Assembly (NCBI RefSeq): GCF_014145635.1
Contig: NZ_JACHTC010000007.1
Span: forward strand, 1-64,000
DNA length: 64,000 nucleotides
Direction of reading: 5' to 3'
DNA from: Myroides sp. WP-1
Lineage (GTDB): Bacteria; Bacteroidota; Bacteroidia; Flavobacteriales; Flavobacteriaceae
The notes below the pieces were generated by a model. That model did no database searches, was not told the DNA's origin, and worked only from the letters and a program-made list of their open reading frames with translations. Positions 34,633 to 43,870 of the stretch are shown here, in pieces. The position numbers were made by a program, and so were the translations under genes. Every line of letters begins with the position of its first letter. Positions within the stretch are counted from its first letter, which is position 1.

Positions 34633-34818
34633 CACAAACCTCACAAACCTCACAAACCTCACAAACCTCACAAACCTCACAAACCTCACAAACCTCACAA
34701 ACCTCACAAACCTCACGAACCTCACGAACCTCACGAACCTCACGAACCTCACAAACCTCACAAACCTTACAAACCTCACAAACCTCACAAACCTCACAAA
34801 CCTCACAAACCTCACAAA
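34633..34818. repeat. Nonanucleotide tandem array (about 20 units of 9 bp)
   Basis: The unit is CACAAACCT repeated about 20 times. Units at 34714, 34723, 34732 and 34741 carry CACGAACCT, and the unit at 34768 reads TACAAACCT. The array ends just before the DUF1003 stop codon at 34834. Because the unit is a multiple of three, it gives false ORFs (TNL or EVC repeats). Confidence 0.95.
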
Positions 34819-34833
34819 GCACACAAACCCCGC

Positions 34834-35529
34834 TTACTTATTCTTTTTAATTTCTTTCATTAAATCCTCCAAGTAGTCTACTTGAACTTCTTGAATTTCC
34901 AAGAGTTTTTTGTTCTGATGGACGAGTAAGTGATCTATTTTTTCGCTGAGTAATTTGATTTCTAATTCTGCTTTGAGATTGATTTTGTAATCGTGTTCTC
35001 CTCGTTGTCTATCTTTTTGTTCTTGTCTGTTTTGGCTCATCATAATAATAGGTGCTTGAATAGCCGCTAAACAGGAGAGGATCAAATTGAGTAAGATGAA
35101 GGGATAGGGATCGAAAGGTTTGGTTGTAAACACCCAAATATTGATGGCCATCCAAATAATTAAAAAGGAAAAAAAGGTGATAATAAAGGTCCAGCTTCCA
35201 CCAAAAGCGGCGACTTTATCTGCAATTTTCTGCCCAAGTGTTAACTTGGTTTCGATGTCATCTTGAATATTCTCAGAGAGAATGGCATTGTTTTTTATTG
35301 CATTTACAACATCTTGATCGAGGATCGCCAGTTCTCCTTTTTCTTGGAGCATTAGTTCGGTGAGGTATAAACGTCTATATCGATTGAGTTCCCCAAGAGT
35401 GATGTAATCCTCTTTTGAAAAAGAGGGATAATCGCGTTGAATAAGTTCAAAAATACCTTTTCTTATTTCTTTGGCTCTTATTTCTTCCCCCGAATTAATG
35501 GTAAGTTTACTGATTGCACTGATTTTCAT
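34834..35529 (-). CDS. DUF1003 membrane protein
   Basis: A 231-residue protein. The signature DKVAAFGGSWTFIITFFSFLIIWM...FDPYPFILLNLILSCLAAIQAPIIMMSQNRQ marks DUF1003, with two membrane helices (about residues 110-130 and 140-162). The N-terminal part is soluble and charged, and the C-terminal tail is a probable coiled coil (AELEIKLLSEKIDHLL...KLLEIQ). The function is unknown. The 3' end touches the nonanucleotide array. Confidence 0.9.
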   Translation of the reverse strand: MKISAISKLTINSGEEIRAKEIRKGIFELIQRDYPSFSKEDYITLGELNRYRRLYLTELMLQEKGELAILDQDVVNAIKNNAILSENIQDDIETKLTLGQKIADKVAAFGGSWTFIITFFSFLIIWMAINIWVFTTKPFDPYPFILLNLILSCLAAIQAPIIMMSQNRQEQKDRQRGEHDYKINLKAELEIKLLSEKIDHLLVHQNKKLLEIQEVQVDYLEDLMKEIKKNK

Positions 35530-35852
35530 TTTTTTTCTATTAAAAGTAGAGAATTTTTTGTTATCTGTGATCAGAGATCAGTTATCAGATGAACAATCCA
35601 AATACGGTTGACCTTTTTTTTATCTTCGCTTTACTAGTAAAGATAGCACTACCATACATAGCTTGATTTATCTTAACTAAATGATACAAGAAAACCTATC
35701 TAGAGCTGGTTCTTGCTATAAGTGATCAGCAATCGGTTATGAGTTATTTTCACCTTAAATCAAAAATTTTTACAACCAACAAGTAATAACCAACAAAGAA
35801 CCGCCAAGTGAAGATCTTCACTTGGCGGTTCTTTTTAACTATCAACGATGAA
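35530..35852. other. Intergenic region with simple repeats and a terminator
   Basis: This 323-bp gap contains short repeated words (GATCAG, TTATCAG near 35568-35590; GATCAGCAATCGGTTATGAG near 35724; AACCAACAAGTAATAACCAACAA near 35774) and a terminator at its right end. No gene is seen. Confidence 0.6.
35795..35834. terminator. 20-bp perfect palindromic terminator after rimM
   Basis: Bases 35795-35814 and 35815-35834 are perfect reverse complements; the hairpin would open a small loop at its centre. It lies 18 bp past the rimM stop codon. Confidence 0.8.
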
Positions 35853-36383
35853 TTAATTATCTAAATATAAGTCTACTAAACCAGCAGGAATATGGAGAAT
35901 TAATCTTTTGTTTTCGCGATCTACTTCTTCGATAAATTGGTCGATCATGGGTACTAGAATTTCAGTTCCCTTGTGGTCAATTTCGAAAAGGGCTTGGTAG
36001 TTGCTGTCGTTGATACGCACTAAAGTTCCGATAGAACCCAAAGTTGTATCAACCACTTCAAAACCTTCCACTTCGTGATAATAGAACTTATTCCCTTCTA
36101 ATTTGGGTAATAGGCTCAAAGGCAAATATATTTCTGAACCAATAATACGATCGGCATCCTCTTCGGAATTACAATCTTCAAATTTTACTCGTAAGAAATC
36201 ATTTTTGTGCAAAAAAGCGTCTTCAATAAAAAAAGGAACCAGTTGTCCGTTAAAGTCAACGAACACTGATTCCAAATTTTCGTATAACTCAGGTTCATCT
36301 GTATCTAAATAGATCAAAACTTCCCCCTTGAAGCTAAATTTTTTTGCGACTTTGCCTAAATAGAAACAATCTTTTTTATGCAT
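35853..36383 (-). CDS. rimM: Ribosome maturation factor RimM
   Basis: A 176-residue protein that binds S19 and helps maturation of the 30S head. The N-terminal beta barrel (FYLGKVAKKFSFKGEVLIYLDTDEPE, residues 7-32) is followed by a PRC-barrel domain (about 95-170, FYYHEVEGFEVVD...ILVPMIDQFIEEVD). It follows rpsP by 12 bp, the usual rpsP-rimM pairing. Confidence 0.96.
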   Translation of the reverse strand: MHKKDCFYLGKVAKKFSFKGEVLIYLDTDEPELYENLESVFVDFNGQLVPFFIEDAFLHKNDFLRVKFEDCNSEEDADRIIGSEIYLPLSLLPKLEGNKFYYHEVEGFEVVDTTLGSIGTLVRINDSNYQALFEIDHKGTEILVPMIDQFIEEVDRENKRLILHIPAGLVDLYLDN

Positions 36384-36395
36384 ATCGCTTAGAAA

Positions 36396-36920
36396 TTATG
36401 CTTGAGTTTCTTCGTTGTTTTCTTCAGTTGCTTCTTCAGTTTCTACATTTGCAGACTCAGCAGCAGCTTTAGCTTCTTGAGCAGCAGCAGCGCGTTTAGC
36501 GTTAGCTTCTTTCTCAGCAGCGATTTTTTGTGCTTTCTCAGCAGCTTTAGAAGATGTTAAACCATCTTTCTTAGCGTTGATTTTGTTAGCTTTCTCTTCT
36601 AACCAAGCAGCGAATTTAGCATCAGCTTGCTCTTGTGTTAAAGCACCTTTTTTTACCCCACCTTGTAAGTGGTGTTTCAATAAAGCACCTTTGTAAGAAA
36701 GTAATGTTCTAGCAGTATCCGTTGGTTGTGCACCGTTGAATAACCATTTAACAGCTGAATCTACATTAAGTTCAACAGTTGCAGGGTTAGTGTTTGGATT
36801 GTAAGTACCGATTTTCTCTAAGTATTTACCATCTCTTTTAGCGCGTGAATCAGCAGCTACTACCCAGTAAAAAGGTTTCCCTTTTTTACCGTGTCTTTGT
36901 AATCTAATTTTTACAGACAT
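36396..36920 (-). CDS. rpsP: 30S ribosomal protein S16 with long C-terminal tail
   Basis: A 174-residue S16. Residues 1-80 are the conserved core (VKIRLQRHGKKGKPFYWVVAADSR). E. coli S16 has about 82 residues; here a charged Ala/Glu/Lys-rich tail of about 90 residues follows, common in Bacteroidota. A perfect TATCTTTG -7 box lies at 36975-36968 on the minus strand, about 48 bp before the ATG. Confidence 0.96.
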   Translation of the reverse strand: MSVKIRLQRHGKKGKPFYWVVAADSRAKRDGKYLEKIGTYNPNTNPATVELNVDSAVKWLFNGAQPTDTARTLLSYKGALLKHHLQGGVKKGALTQEQADAKFAAWLEEKANKINAKKDGLTSSKAAEKAQKIAAEKEANAKRAAAAQEAKAAAESANVETEEATEENNEETQA

Positions 36921-36967
36921 AATAATTTGTTTTGTTTGAGGTACCCGACCTCGGTTAAAAATTTGCG

Positions 36968-36975
36968 CAAAGATA
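36968..36975 (-). promoter_or_regulatory. -7 box of rpsP-rimM promoter
   Basis: TATCTTTG on the minus strand matches the consensus exactly. The leader between it and the ATG contains a small GAGGT-CGGGT-ACCTC hairpin. The region 36976-37410 otherwise holds no gene; it contains a perfect TTGATCA-N7-TGATCAA inverted repeat (37053-37073) and a tandem CTTGGTCGCT pair near 37110. Confidence 0.6.
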
Positions 36976-37368
36976 CTAACTTTTTTAATTAGTTGAAGGA
37001 TTAAAATAGAAAAAATATAATTCTAAGAGGCTTGATTACAAACGAGTTATGTTTGATCAAATAGTGTGATCAAGCACAAGAGCGTTGTTTTTCTCTGTTT
37101 TATTACTACTTGGTCGCTTCTTGGTCGCTGGAAAAAACAGACTTTTTTCGCGTTGGAAAACGCTACTTCTCCTTTTTGTGAATAATGTAAAAAAAGTAGG
37201 CGGTTTCTTAAATTGAAAAGCGTAAAAATTGTATTTTTCTCAAAAGATTGAAGAGTTGACCCTCGTATAGGGGTGCATTAGTTTTTAATCTTAAGGAAAT
37301 ATAAATAGTACTTTGTTTTCAAAGTTAAAGTTTTATTAAAAAAATTTTTTTATGAACAATAAAAAATA

Positions 37369-37376
37369 TATTTTTG
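37369..37376 (+). promoter_or_regulatory. -7 box before DUF6252-like lipoprotein
   Basis: TATTTTTG fits TAnnTTTG and lies 35 bp before the ATG at 37411. No TTG is found at the expected -33 distance. Confidence 0.4.
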
Positions 37377-37410
37377 CGATGTATATATATCACTAATAGG
37401 TTAGTACAAT

Positions 37411-38007
37411 ATGAGAAAGATAATAGGAATATTTGCTTTAGCTCTAGGATTTATGGCATGTGAAAATGATGTTAAATTTTCAAATCCTGGTATGCATGCT
37501 ACAATGACATTAGACGCGATAGTTGATACAGCGAAAATTAAGGGGAATCCATATAGTCATTTTACAGAATATAAACCGCAAAGTTTTAAAGCTTATGTGG
37601 TTAATGACAAAACGCTGATTATTGATGCTAAAACCGATTCTACTCAATTGAGAATTTATTTGCCAGACTATGAGTTTGGTGCGAAATATGAATTTAACGC
37701 AACAGAAAATATTAAAGCGGATTATTTGGTGTTAAATGATTTTGATGTCGTTACTTCTATGTATTCTACAGATGCACTTTCATTAAAGGATCAAAAACCA
37801 GTTAATCGCCCAGGATATATTATCCTAGATTCTGCGGATAAACAAGTGCCAGGAACGATTTCCGGAACATTTGCTATCAACATGAATGCGTCTAAATTAC
37901 CTGAAACGGAAGTGGATGAAATGAATAATCCGATCAAACGCTACGTAGATAGAAAAACATTTGACGGTGGTACATTCTATAGAATTCCACTAGAAAAAGG
38001 AAAATAG
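37411..38007 (+). CDS. DUF6252-like lipoprotein
   Basis: A 198-residue lipoprotein (LGFMAC, C17). The sequence after the lipobox (ENDVKFSNPGM) and the C-terminal GTISGTFAINM and GGTFYRIP segments resemble DUF6252 proteins of Flavobacteriia. The fold is probably all-beta. The function is unknown. It is a single gene ending in a clear terminator before dnaE. Confidence 0.75.
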   Translation: MRKIIGIFALALGFMACENDVKFSNPGMHATMTLDAIVDTAKIKGNPYSHFTEYKPQSFKAYVVNDKTLIIDAKTDSTQLRIYLPDYEFGAKYEFNATENIKADYLVLNDFDVVTSMYSTDALSLKDQKPVNRPGYIILDSADKQVPGTISGTFAINMNASKLPETEVDEMNNPIKRYVDRKTFDGGTFYRIPLEKGK

Positions 38008-38035
38008 AGATTTGTAAATTTATTTATATTGGAAA

Positions 38036-38065
38036 AAGTCGCTTACGAAGTAAGCGGCTTTTTTT
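38036..38065 (+). terminator. Terminator between lipoprotein gene and dnaE
   Basis: An 11-bp stem (38036-38046 / 38050-38060, one G-U pair) with a 3-nt loop is followed by a T run. The dnaE -7 box TACCTTTG follows directly at 38067-38074. Confidence 0.88.
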
Positions 38066-38124
38066 GTACCTTTGAAATTGTTACAAATCCCCCTGTTTTT
38101 GGGTTAATAATCTATAAATCAAGT

Positions 38125-41100
38125 ATGTATTTAATTTTTGATACGGAAACTACTGGGCTTCCGAAGAGTTGGTCTGCCCCCTTAACGGATACTGATAACT
38201 GGCCAAGATGTGTGCAGATTGCCTGGCAGTTACACGACGATATGGGACGACTTGTTGAACATCAAGATTATCTGATTAAACCAAAAGGATTCAACATTCC
38301 CTATGACTCGGAACGAATTCACGGTATCTCTACTGAATTAGCAGATGAACAAGGAATTGAGCTGGAAGAAGCACTAGCTAAATTCAATATCGCTTTGTCC
38401 AAAGCGCGTTTTATCGTTGGACAAAATATCGGATTTGACGTCAACATCATGGGATGTGAATTCTATCGTATGGGTGTTGATAGCATATTGACGCAAATGC
38501 CTGTTTTAGATACCTGTACTGAAGTTACTGCCGAATTGCTGAAATTACCTGGTGGTAGAGGTGGACGCTATAAATTGCCTACTTTAACGGAGTTACATAC
38601 ATATTTATTTGGAGAAGCTTTTGCAGAAGCACATAATGCTACTGCCGATGTGGAGGCAACAACGCGTTGTTTTCTTGAATTAGTAAAACGACAAACGTTT
38701 TCTAAAGAGGAATTACAATGTGATGATACTTATATTGAACGCTATACAGCATGTAATCCTCAGCCTTTTCAACCTGTTGGATTAAAGCACATCAATTTAA
38801 AGAAAGCTTCAGATGAAATCAGAGCTCGTCTTGCTAAAATGCAAGGAAGTGCTGCGGAAACGATCTCTACAGAAGAACGTCAACAATTTCAACAAGCTCG
38901 ATTTGCACATTTACATGTACATACTCAATTTTCTGTCTTGCAATCGACCATTGGTATTGCCAATTTGGTTAAAAAAGCAGGAGAAATGAATTTGTCTGCT
39001 ATTGCTATGACGGATCACGGTAATATGATGGGAGCATTCCATTTCGTAATGGCTGTGAATAACCATAATAAAGGGATAGAAGCACAAAATAAAACACGAC
39101 TTGAGCAAGGAGAAGAGGCTTTGCCTTTGTTGACACCTATCGTGGGTTGTGAGTTTTTTATCAATGAAAACCACTTGGATCGCACCAAGAAAGACAACGG
39201 ATACCAAGTTGTCTTGTTGGCAAAGAATAAAAATGGCTATCACAATTTAGCAAAAATGGCCTCTATTGCTTATACAGATGGCTTCTACTATGTTCCGCGT
39301 ATTGATAAGAGTGTGGTAGAACAGTACAAGGAAGATGTTATGGTGTTGACCGGAAACTTGTTTGGAGAAATTCCAGGTAAGATTTTGAATGTTGGTGAAC
39401 GTCAGGCAGAAGAAGCTTTGGTTTGGTGGAAGGAGCAGTTTGGTGAGGATTTGTACATCGAACTAATGCGCCATGGTCAAGAAGATGAGAATCGCGTTAA
39501 TCAGGTATTGGTCGAATTAGCGCGTAAGCACAACATCAAAATGGTAGCAACCAATAACGCATACTATCTTGATAAAAAAGATGCCAATGCACATGATATT
39601 TTACTATGTGTAAAAGATGGAGAAAAACAAAGTACCCCAATTGGAAGAGGTAGAGGGTATCGCTATGGATTGCCTAATCAAGAATACTACTTCAAATCAG
39701 AAGAAGAAATGAAAAAATTGTTTGAGGATTTACCTGAAGCAATTTACAACATACAAGAAATCGTCGATAAAGTAGAACCATTTGTTTTACATCGCGACGT
39801 ACTATTACCTAAATTTGATATTCCCGAAGAATTCCAAGATGCGAGAGATCTTGAAGGTGATGGTTCTGGAAAACGAGGGGAAAACAATTATTTAAAATAC
39901 CTAACTTATGAAGGAGCGAAGCGTCGTTATCCTGAAGTAACTGAGGATATACGTGAACGTCTAGACTTTGAATTAGAAACGATTGAACGCACCGGATATC
40001 CGGGGTATTTCCTAATTGTACAGGATTTCATTGCTGCTGCTCGTCAAATGGGAGTTTCTGTTGGTCCGGGACGTGGTTCTGCTGCGGGTTCTGCAGTAGC
40101 TTATTGCTTGGGAATCACCAATCTTGATCCCATTGAATACGACTTACTTTTTGAGCGTTTCTTAAATCCAGATCGTGTATCCATGCCCGATATCGATATC
40201 GACTTCGATGATGAAGGACGTAGTAAGGTTATGGATTATGTAATTGATAAATATGGATCTAATCAGGTGGCGCAAATTATTACCTATGGTAAAATGGCGA
40301 CCAAATCAGCGATTCGAGATACTGCTCGTGTATTGGATTTGCCGTTGTTTGAGGCAGATCGAATTGCCAAACTGATCCCGGGAATGATGCCTTCTAAATG
40401 GAACTTAGCGCGCTTCTTGTCAGAAAGTGAAGATGTGATAAAAGGCGCTTTGCGAAGTGAAGAGTTTGATAAGGTCAAAGAATTAATCGCCTTAGCGAAA
40501 GAAGATTCCCTAGCTGCAGAAACAATTCAGCAAGCCAAAATATTAGAAGGTTCCATGCGAAATACGGGAATTCACGCTTGTGGGGTAATTATTACGCCTG
40601 ATGATATCACGAAATTCGTTCCTGTTACTGTAGCGAAAGATTCTGATTTATATGTCACTCAGTTTGATAACTCCGTTGCGGAGAGTGCAGGATTGTTGAA
40701 AATGGACTTCTTAGGGTTGAAAACCCTTACCTTAATTAAGGATACCATTAAACTTGTTAAGTATAGAACAGGGATTGAAATTGATCCTGATTTGATTCCC
40801 ATTGACGATCAAAAGACCTATGAGCTCTTTCAGCGCGGTGAAACTATTGGAGTGTTCCAGTATGAGTCTGCCGGGATGCAAAAGTACATGCGCGAATTAA
40901 AACCAACGGTTTTCGCAGATTTAATTGCCATGAATGCCTTGTATCGACCAGGTCCGTTAGAGTATATTCCGTCATTTATTCGCCGTAAAAACGGGGAAGA
41001 ACCTATTGTATATGATTTAGATGCTTGTGAAGAATACCTACAGGAAACCTATGGAATTACGGTATACCAAGAGCAGGTAATGCTTTTGTCACAAAAATTA

Positions 41101-42657
41101 GCTGGGTTTACAAAAGGGGAAGCCGATGTCTTGCGTAAGGCAATGGGTAAAAAACAAAAGGACGTCTTGGATAAGATGAAGCCTCAATTTGTAGATCAAG
41201 CCGCACAAAAAGGACACGACCCTGTTGTATTAGAAAAGATTTGGAAAGACTGGGAGGCTTTTGCATCTTACGCTTTTAATAAATCGCACTCCACTTGTTA
41301 TGCGTGGATTGCTTATCAAACGGCTTATTTAAAAGCACATTATCCTGCAGAGTATATGGCAGCAGTACTGTCGAATAATATGAATGATATCAAGCAAGTA
41401 ACTTTCTTTATGGAGGAATGTAAACGCATGGGATTACACGTATTAGGCCCTGATGTCAATGAATCGTTCTATAAATTTACGGTGAACAATGAGTATGCGA
41501 TTCGATTCGGAATGGGAGCTGTAAAAGGAGTGGGACAAGGTGCTGTAAAGACAATTGTTGATAATAGAACAAATGGTCGCTACCGATCTATATTTGATTT
41601 AGCCAAGAAAATAGATTTGAGAGCTGCTAATAAAAAAGCATTCGAAAATTTAGCCTTGGCAGGTGGATTCGACTGTTTTGAGAATACACATCGCGCTCAG
41701 TATTTCTATACAGATCCAACAGATCCAAATACATTCTTAGAAAAAGCTATTAAATACGGGGCTAAAACGCAAGAAAGTGAAAATTCTGCGCAAGTAAGTT
41801 TGTTTGGAGACAGTAGCGAAGTTCAAATTCCAGAACCCCTTTTACCGGCTTGTGAAGAATGGAGTACCATGGAAAAACTCGCGAAGGAAAAAGAGGTTGT
41901 AGGAATTTACATTTCAGGACATCCATTGGATGATTTTCGCTTTGAATTGAAAAGTTTCTGTAATGTGCGAGTGGAAGAATTGGCGCGTTTAGAAAACTTT
42001 ACAGGGCGTATTGTGAGCTTTGGTGGAATGATCAGTGATGTTCAGTTCAGAACTTCTGCAAAGGGAAAAGATTGGGCTGCTTTTACTATTGAAGGGTATG
42101 ACGAATCTTTTGAATTTCGTTTGTTTAATGAGGATTTCTTAAAGTTTAGACACTTTTTATTGACCAATACTTTTGTCTTTGTGCGCGTCCAAGTAAACGA
42201 AGGATGGATTCGAAAAGATACGGGCGAACGCGGTGAACCTCGCTTGCAATTCATGGAGATGAAATTGTTGCATGAAGTGATACCTTCATTCGCAAAACAA
42301 CTTGTGGTACAAATGAATATTAAAGATGTAAACCAAGGTAAATTAGACGAGATTAAAGCTACGCTTGATAAATACAATGGAGATAAACAGGTTTTCTTTG
42401 ATATTTATGAGTTGGAAAGAGTGGAGTTGGAAGAAGAAATTAAGCCAATTGCAATGATCCGTACTGTGAATGAAGATGGTGAACCACTTGATGAAATGAT
42501 GGATGGAGAAGAATTGACGTTTGAATTAGAAGAAAAGAAAGAAGAATTTAGAATTGTTAATCGCATCGAAATGGCTAGTCGAAATAGCCGCATTACTATC
42601 AGTGCCGATTTATTAGAAGAATTGGAACGTCAGCAAGTAATGTTTAAGTTAAACTAG
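38125..42657 (+). CDS. dnaE: DNA polymerase III alpha subunit with N-terminal 3'-5' exonuclease domain
   Basis: From the ATG at 38125 the protein has 1510 residues; the ORF extends 32 codons upstream through a terminator and promoter, so that start is rejected. Residues 1-190 are a DEDDh exonuclease with D6, E8 (FDTETTG), D105, H170 and D175 all present. The PHP domain begins at HLHVH (262-266). The polymerase core has GPGRGSAAGS and the catalytic PDIDIDFDD. A C-terminal OB domain starts near GRIVSFGGMI. The fused proofreader differs from the separate DnaQ of E. coli. Confidence 0.97.
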   Translation: MYLIFDTETTGLPKSWSAPLTDTDNWPRCVQIAWQLHDDMGRLVEHQDYLIKPKGFNIPYDSERIHGISTELADEQGIELEEALAKFNIALSKARFIVGQNIGFDVNIMGCEFYRMGVDSILTQMPVLDTCTEVTAELLKLPGGRGGRYKLPTLTELHTYLFGEAFAEAHNATADVEATTRCFLELVKRQTFSKEELQCDDTYIERYTACNPQPFQPVGLKHINLKKASDEIRARLAKMQGSAAETISTEERQQFQQARFAHLHVHTQFSVLQSTIGIANLVKKAGEMNLSAIAMTDHGNMMGAFHFVMAVNNHNKGIEAQNKTRLEQGEEALPLLTPIVGCEFFINENHLDRTKKDNGYQVVLLAKNKNGYHNLAKMASIAYTDGFYYVPRIDKSVVEQYKEDVMVLTGNLFGEIPGKILNVGERQAEEALVWWKEQFGEDLYIELMRHGQEDENRVNQVLVELARKHNIKMVATNNAYYLDKKDANAHDILLCVKDGEKQSTPIGRGRGYRYGLPNQEYYFKSEEEMKKLFEDLPEAIYNIQEIVDKVEPFVLHRDVLLPKFDIPEEFQDARDLEGDGSGKRGENNYLKYLTYEGAKRRYPEVTEDIRERLDFELETIERTGYPGYFLIVQDFIAAARQMGVSVGPGRGSAAGSAVAYCLGITNLDPIEYDLLFERFLNPDRVSMPDIDIDFDDEGRSKVMDYVIDKYGSNQVAQIITYGKMATKSAIRDTARVLDLPLFEADRIAKLIPGMMPSKWNLARFLSESEDVIKGALRSEEFDKVKELIALAKEDSLAAETIQQAKILEGSMRNTGIHACGVIITPDDITKFVPVTVAKDSDLYVTQFDNSVAESAGLLKMDFLGLKTLTLIKDTIKLVKYRTGIEIDPDLIPIDDQKTYELFQRGETIGVFQYESAGMQKYMRELKPTVFADLIAMNALYRPGPLEYIPSFIRRKNGEEPIVYDLDACEEYLQETYGITVYQEQVMLLSQKLAGFTKGEADVLRKAMGKKQKDVLDKMKPQFVDQAAQKGHDPVVLEKIWKDWEAFASYAFNKSHSTCYAWIAYQTAYLKAHYPAEYMAAVLSNNMNDIKQVTFFMEECKRMGLHVLGPDVNESFYKFTVNNEYAIRFGMGAVKGVGQGAVKTIVDNRTNGRYRSIFDLAKKIDLRAANKKAFENLALAGGFDCFENTHRAQYFYTDPTDPNTFLEKAIKYGAKTQESENSAQVSLFGDSSEVQIPEPLLPACEEWSTMEKLAKEKEVVGIYISGHPLDDFRFELKSFCNVRVEELARLENFTGRIVSFGGMISDVQFRTSAKGKDWAAFTIEGYDESFEFRLFNEDFLKFRHFLLTNTFVFVRVQVNEGWIRKDTGERGEPRLQFMEMKLLHEVIPSFAKQLVVQMNIKDVNQGKLDEIKATLDKYNGDKQVFFDIYELERVELEEEIKPIAMIRTVNEDGEPLDEMMDGEELTFELEEKKEEFRIVNRIEMASRNSRITISADLLEELERQQVMFKLN

Positions 42658-42677
42658 AAGACGATACATAAAATAGC

Positions 42678-42715
42678 AAAAGCCTTGGTCGATTTTGAAA
42701 GACCAAGGCTTTTTT
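42678..42715. terminator. Bidirectional terminator between dnaE and MepB-like gene
   Basis: A 13-bp stem (AAAAGCCTTGGTC / GACCAAGGCTTTT) with a 10-nt loop lies between converging genes. Confidence 0.9.
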
Positions 42716-42717
42716 AT

Positions 42718-43224
42718 TTAGCTGGAAAACTGTTGTATGATGTTTTTCGCTTTTTCTAAAACTTGAGGGGTTATAGCGGTACAGTCAATAAAGTATAAGC
42801 TCTGCCATTGTTGGGTTTGTGTAGCCTGTTTGTTCGTTGGTGTGTCCCAATCAGGATAGACGCGAAATCCGCGCTTTCCTTCCTTTTTAGCAGTTGTAAG
42901 GATGCCTCTTTCGCTCAATACAGATCGAGGAAAAATAAAATATCCTATCCGATTGTAATCCTCAGTCATTATAATGTAGAAATCAAAAGGATCTGTTGAG
43001 GTGAAAGGGATTGTGATTCCCGCAATGTTTCTTTGCCATACAGTAACAAACTGCCCTGTCTTTTTGGGGGTAATTTTTGCCTTTCGGAATTTAACAAGAA
43101 AAGAAGATAAGACACAATTTTGACCTGAATAGTCTTCGCATTCTGGATCTTTAGTACAGGTGCTGAAGGTTAGATCCAAATGTTGGAGCAGTAGGGATTG
43201 TAAGTTTGCTAAATCGGTAGACAT
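42718..43224 (-). CDS. MepB family protein
   Basis: A 168-residue protein from the ATG at 43224; an upstream ATG at 43308 adds a hydrophobic stretch without family support. DYSGQNCVLSSFLVKFRKAKITPKKTGQFVTVWQR, PFDFYIIM and GYFIFPRSVL match the MepB family first named from a staphylococcal multidrug efflux operon. No function is established. No efflux gene lies nearby. Confidence 0.85.
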   Translation of the reverse strand: MSTDLANLQSLLLQHLDLTFSTCTKDPECEDYSGQNCVLSSFLVKFRKAKITPKKTGQFVTVWQRNIAGITIPFTSTDPFDFYIIMTEDYNRIGYFIFPRSVLSERGILTTAKKEGKRGFRVYPDWDTPTNKQATQTQQWQSLYFIDCTAITPQVLEKAKNIIQQFSS

Positions 43225-43484
43225 TTTTTTTAGTAAAAATAGCAAAAAAGCCACGTTCAATTTCAATCTCCCATTATTCAATACCCGTGTTGTACTCGTA
43301 TACTCCAATTCAGGATGGGAGTTGATCTAAAGACTACAAGATATAGAACTGCTTGTTTGTGAGAATGCGAAAGCGCGAGGAATTAGCTTTGTATATTACC
43401 AAATAGATAAAATTGATTAAAAAGGATGAGGTAAGTATAATAATTTTAGTAGTTTTGTCCTATAACGTAAAAAAAAGTATTATC

Positions 43485-43802
43485 ATGGCATTAGAAATAA
43501 CAGACGCTACATTTGAAGAAGTAGTATTAAAATCAGACAAACCAGTTTTAGTAGATTTTTGGGCAGTATGGTGTGGACCATGTAAAATGTTAGCTCCAGT
43601 TGTATCTGAATTAAGTACAGATTTCGAAGGAAAAGCAGTAGTTGGAAAAGTTGACGTAGACAACAACCAAGAATTCGCTTCAAAATATGGAATTCGCAAC
43701 ATCCCTACAGTATTAGTATTCAAAAATGGAGAAGTTGTAGGTCGTCAAGTAGGAGTAGCTCCTAAAAAAACATATGAAGATTTAATCAACGACGCTTTAT
43801 AA
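43485..43802 (+). CDS. trxA: Thioredoxin
   Basis: A 105-residue classical thioredoxin with active site WCGPC (C30 and C33) and the cis-Pro segment RNIPTVLVF. The start at 43485 gives the normal length; the ORF reaches back to 43413 without support. A TAGTTTTG -7 box at 43450-43457 fits the consensus, 27 bp before the ATG. It is a single gene with its own terminator. Confidence 0.97.
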   Translation: MALEITDATFEEVVLKSDKPVLVDFWAVWCGPCKMLAPVVSELSTDFEGKAVVGKVDVDNNQEFASKYGIRNIPTVLVFKNGEVVGRQVGVAPKKTYEDLINDAL

Positions 43803-43835
43803 GAAGCATTGATAAGATTAAAAAAGATAAAAAGG

Positions 43836-43870
43836 CAGCAGTGAATTAGAATTTACTGCTGTTTTTTTTT
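43836..43870 (+). terminator. Terminator of trxA
   Basis: A 12-bp stem (43836-43847 / 43850-43861, one G-U) is followed by a run of T. Confidence 0.85.

Noticed and set aside
34373..34818. Possible CRISPR array
   Set aside because: Units are 8 and 9 bp and contiguous, with no spacers, and no cas genes are present.
34616..34876. Open frames through the 9-bp array that encode TNL, EVC or RFV repeats on both strands
   Set aside because: The 9-bp unit lacks stops in these frames, so the ORFs are a result of the repeat. They have no flanking coding signal.
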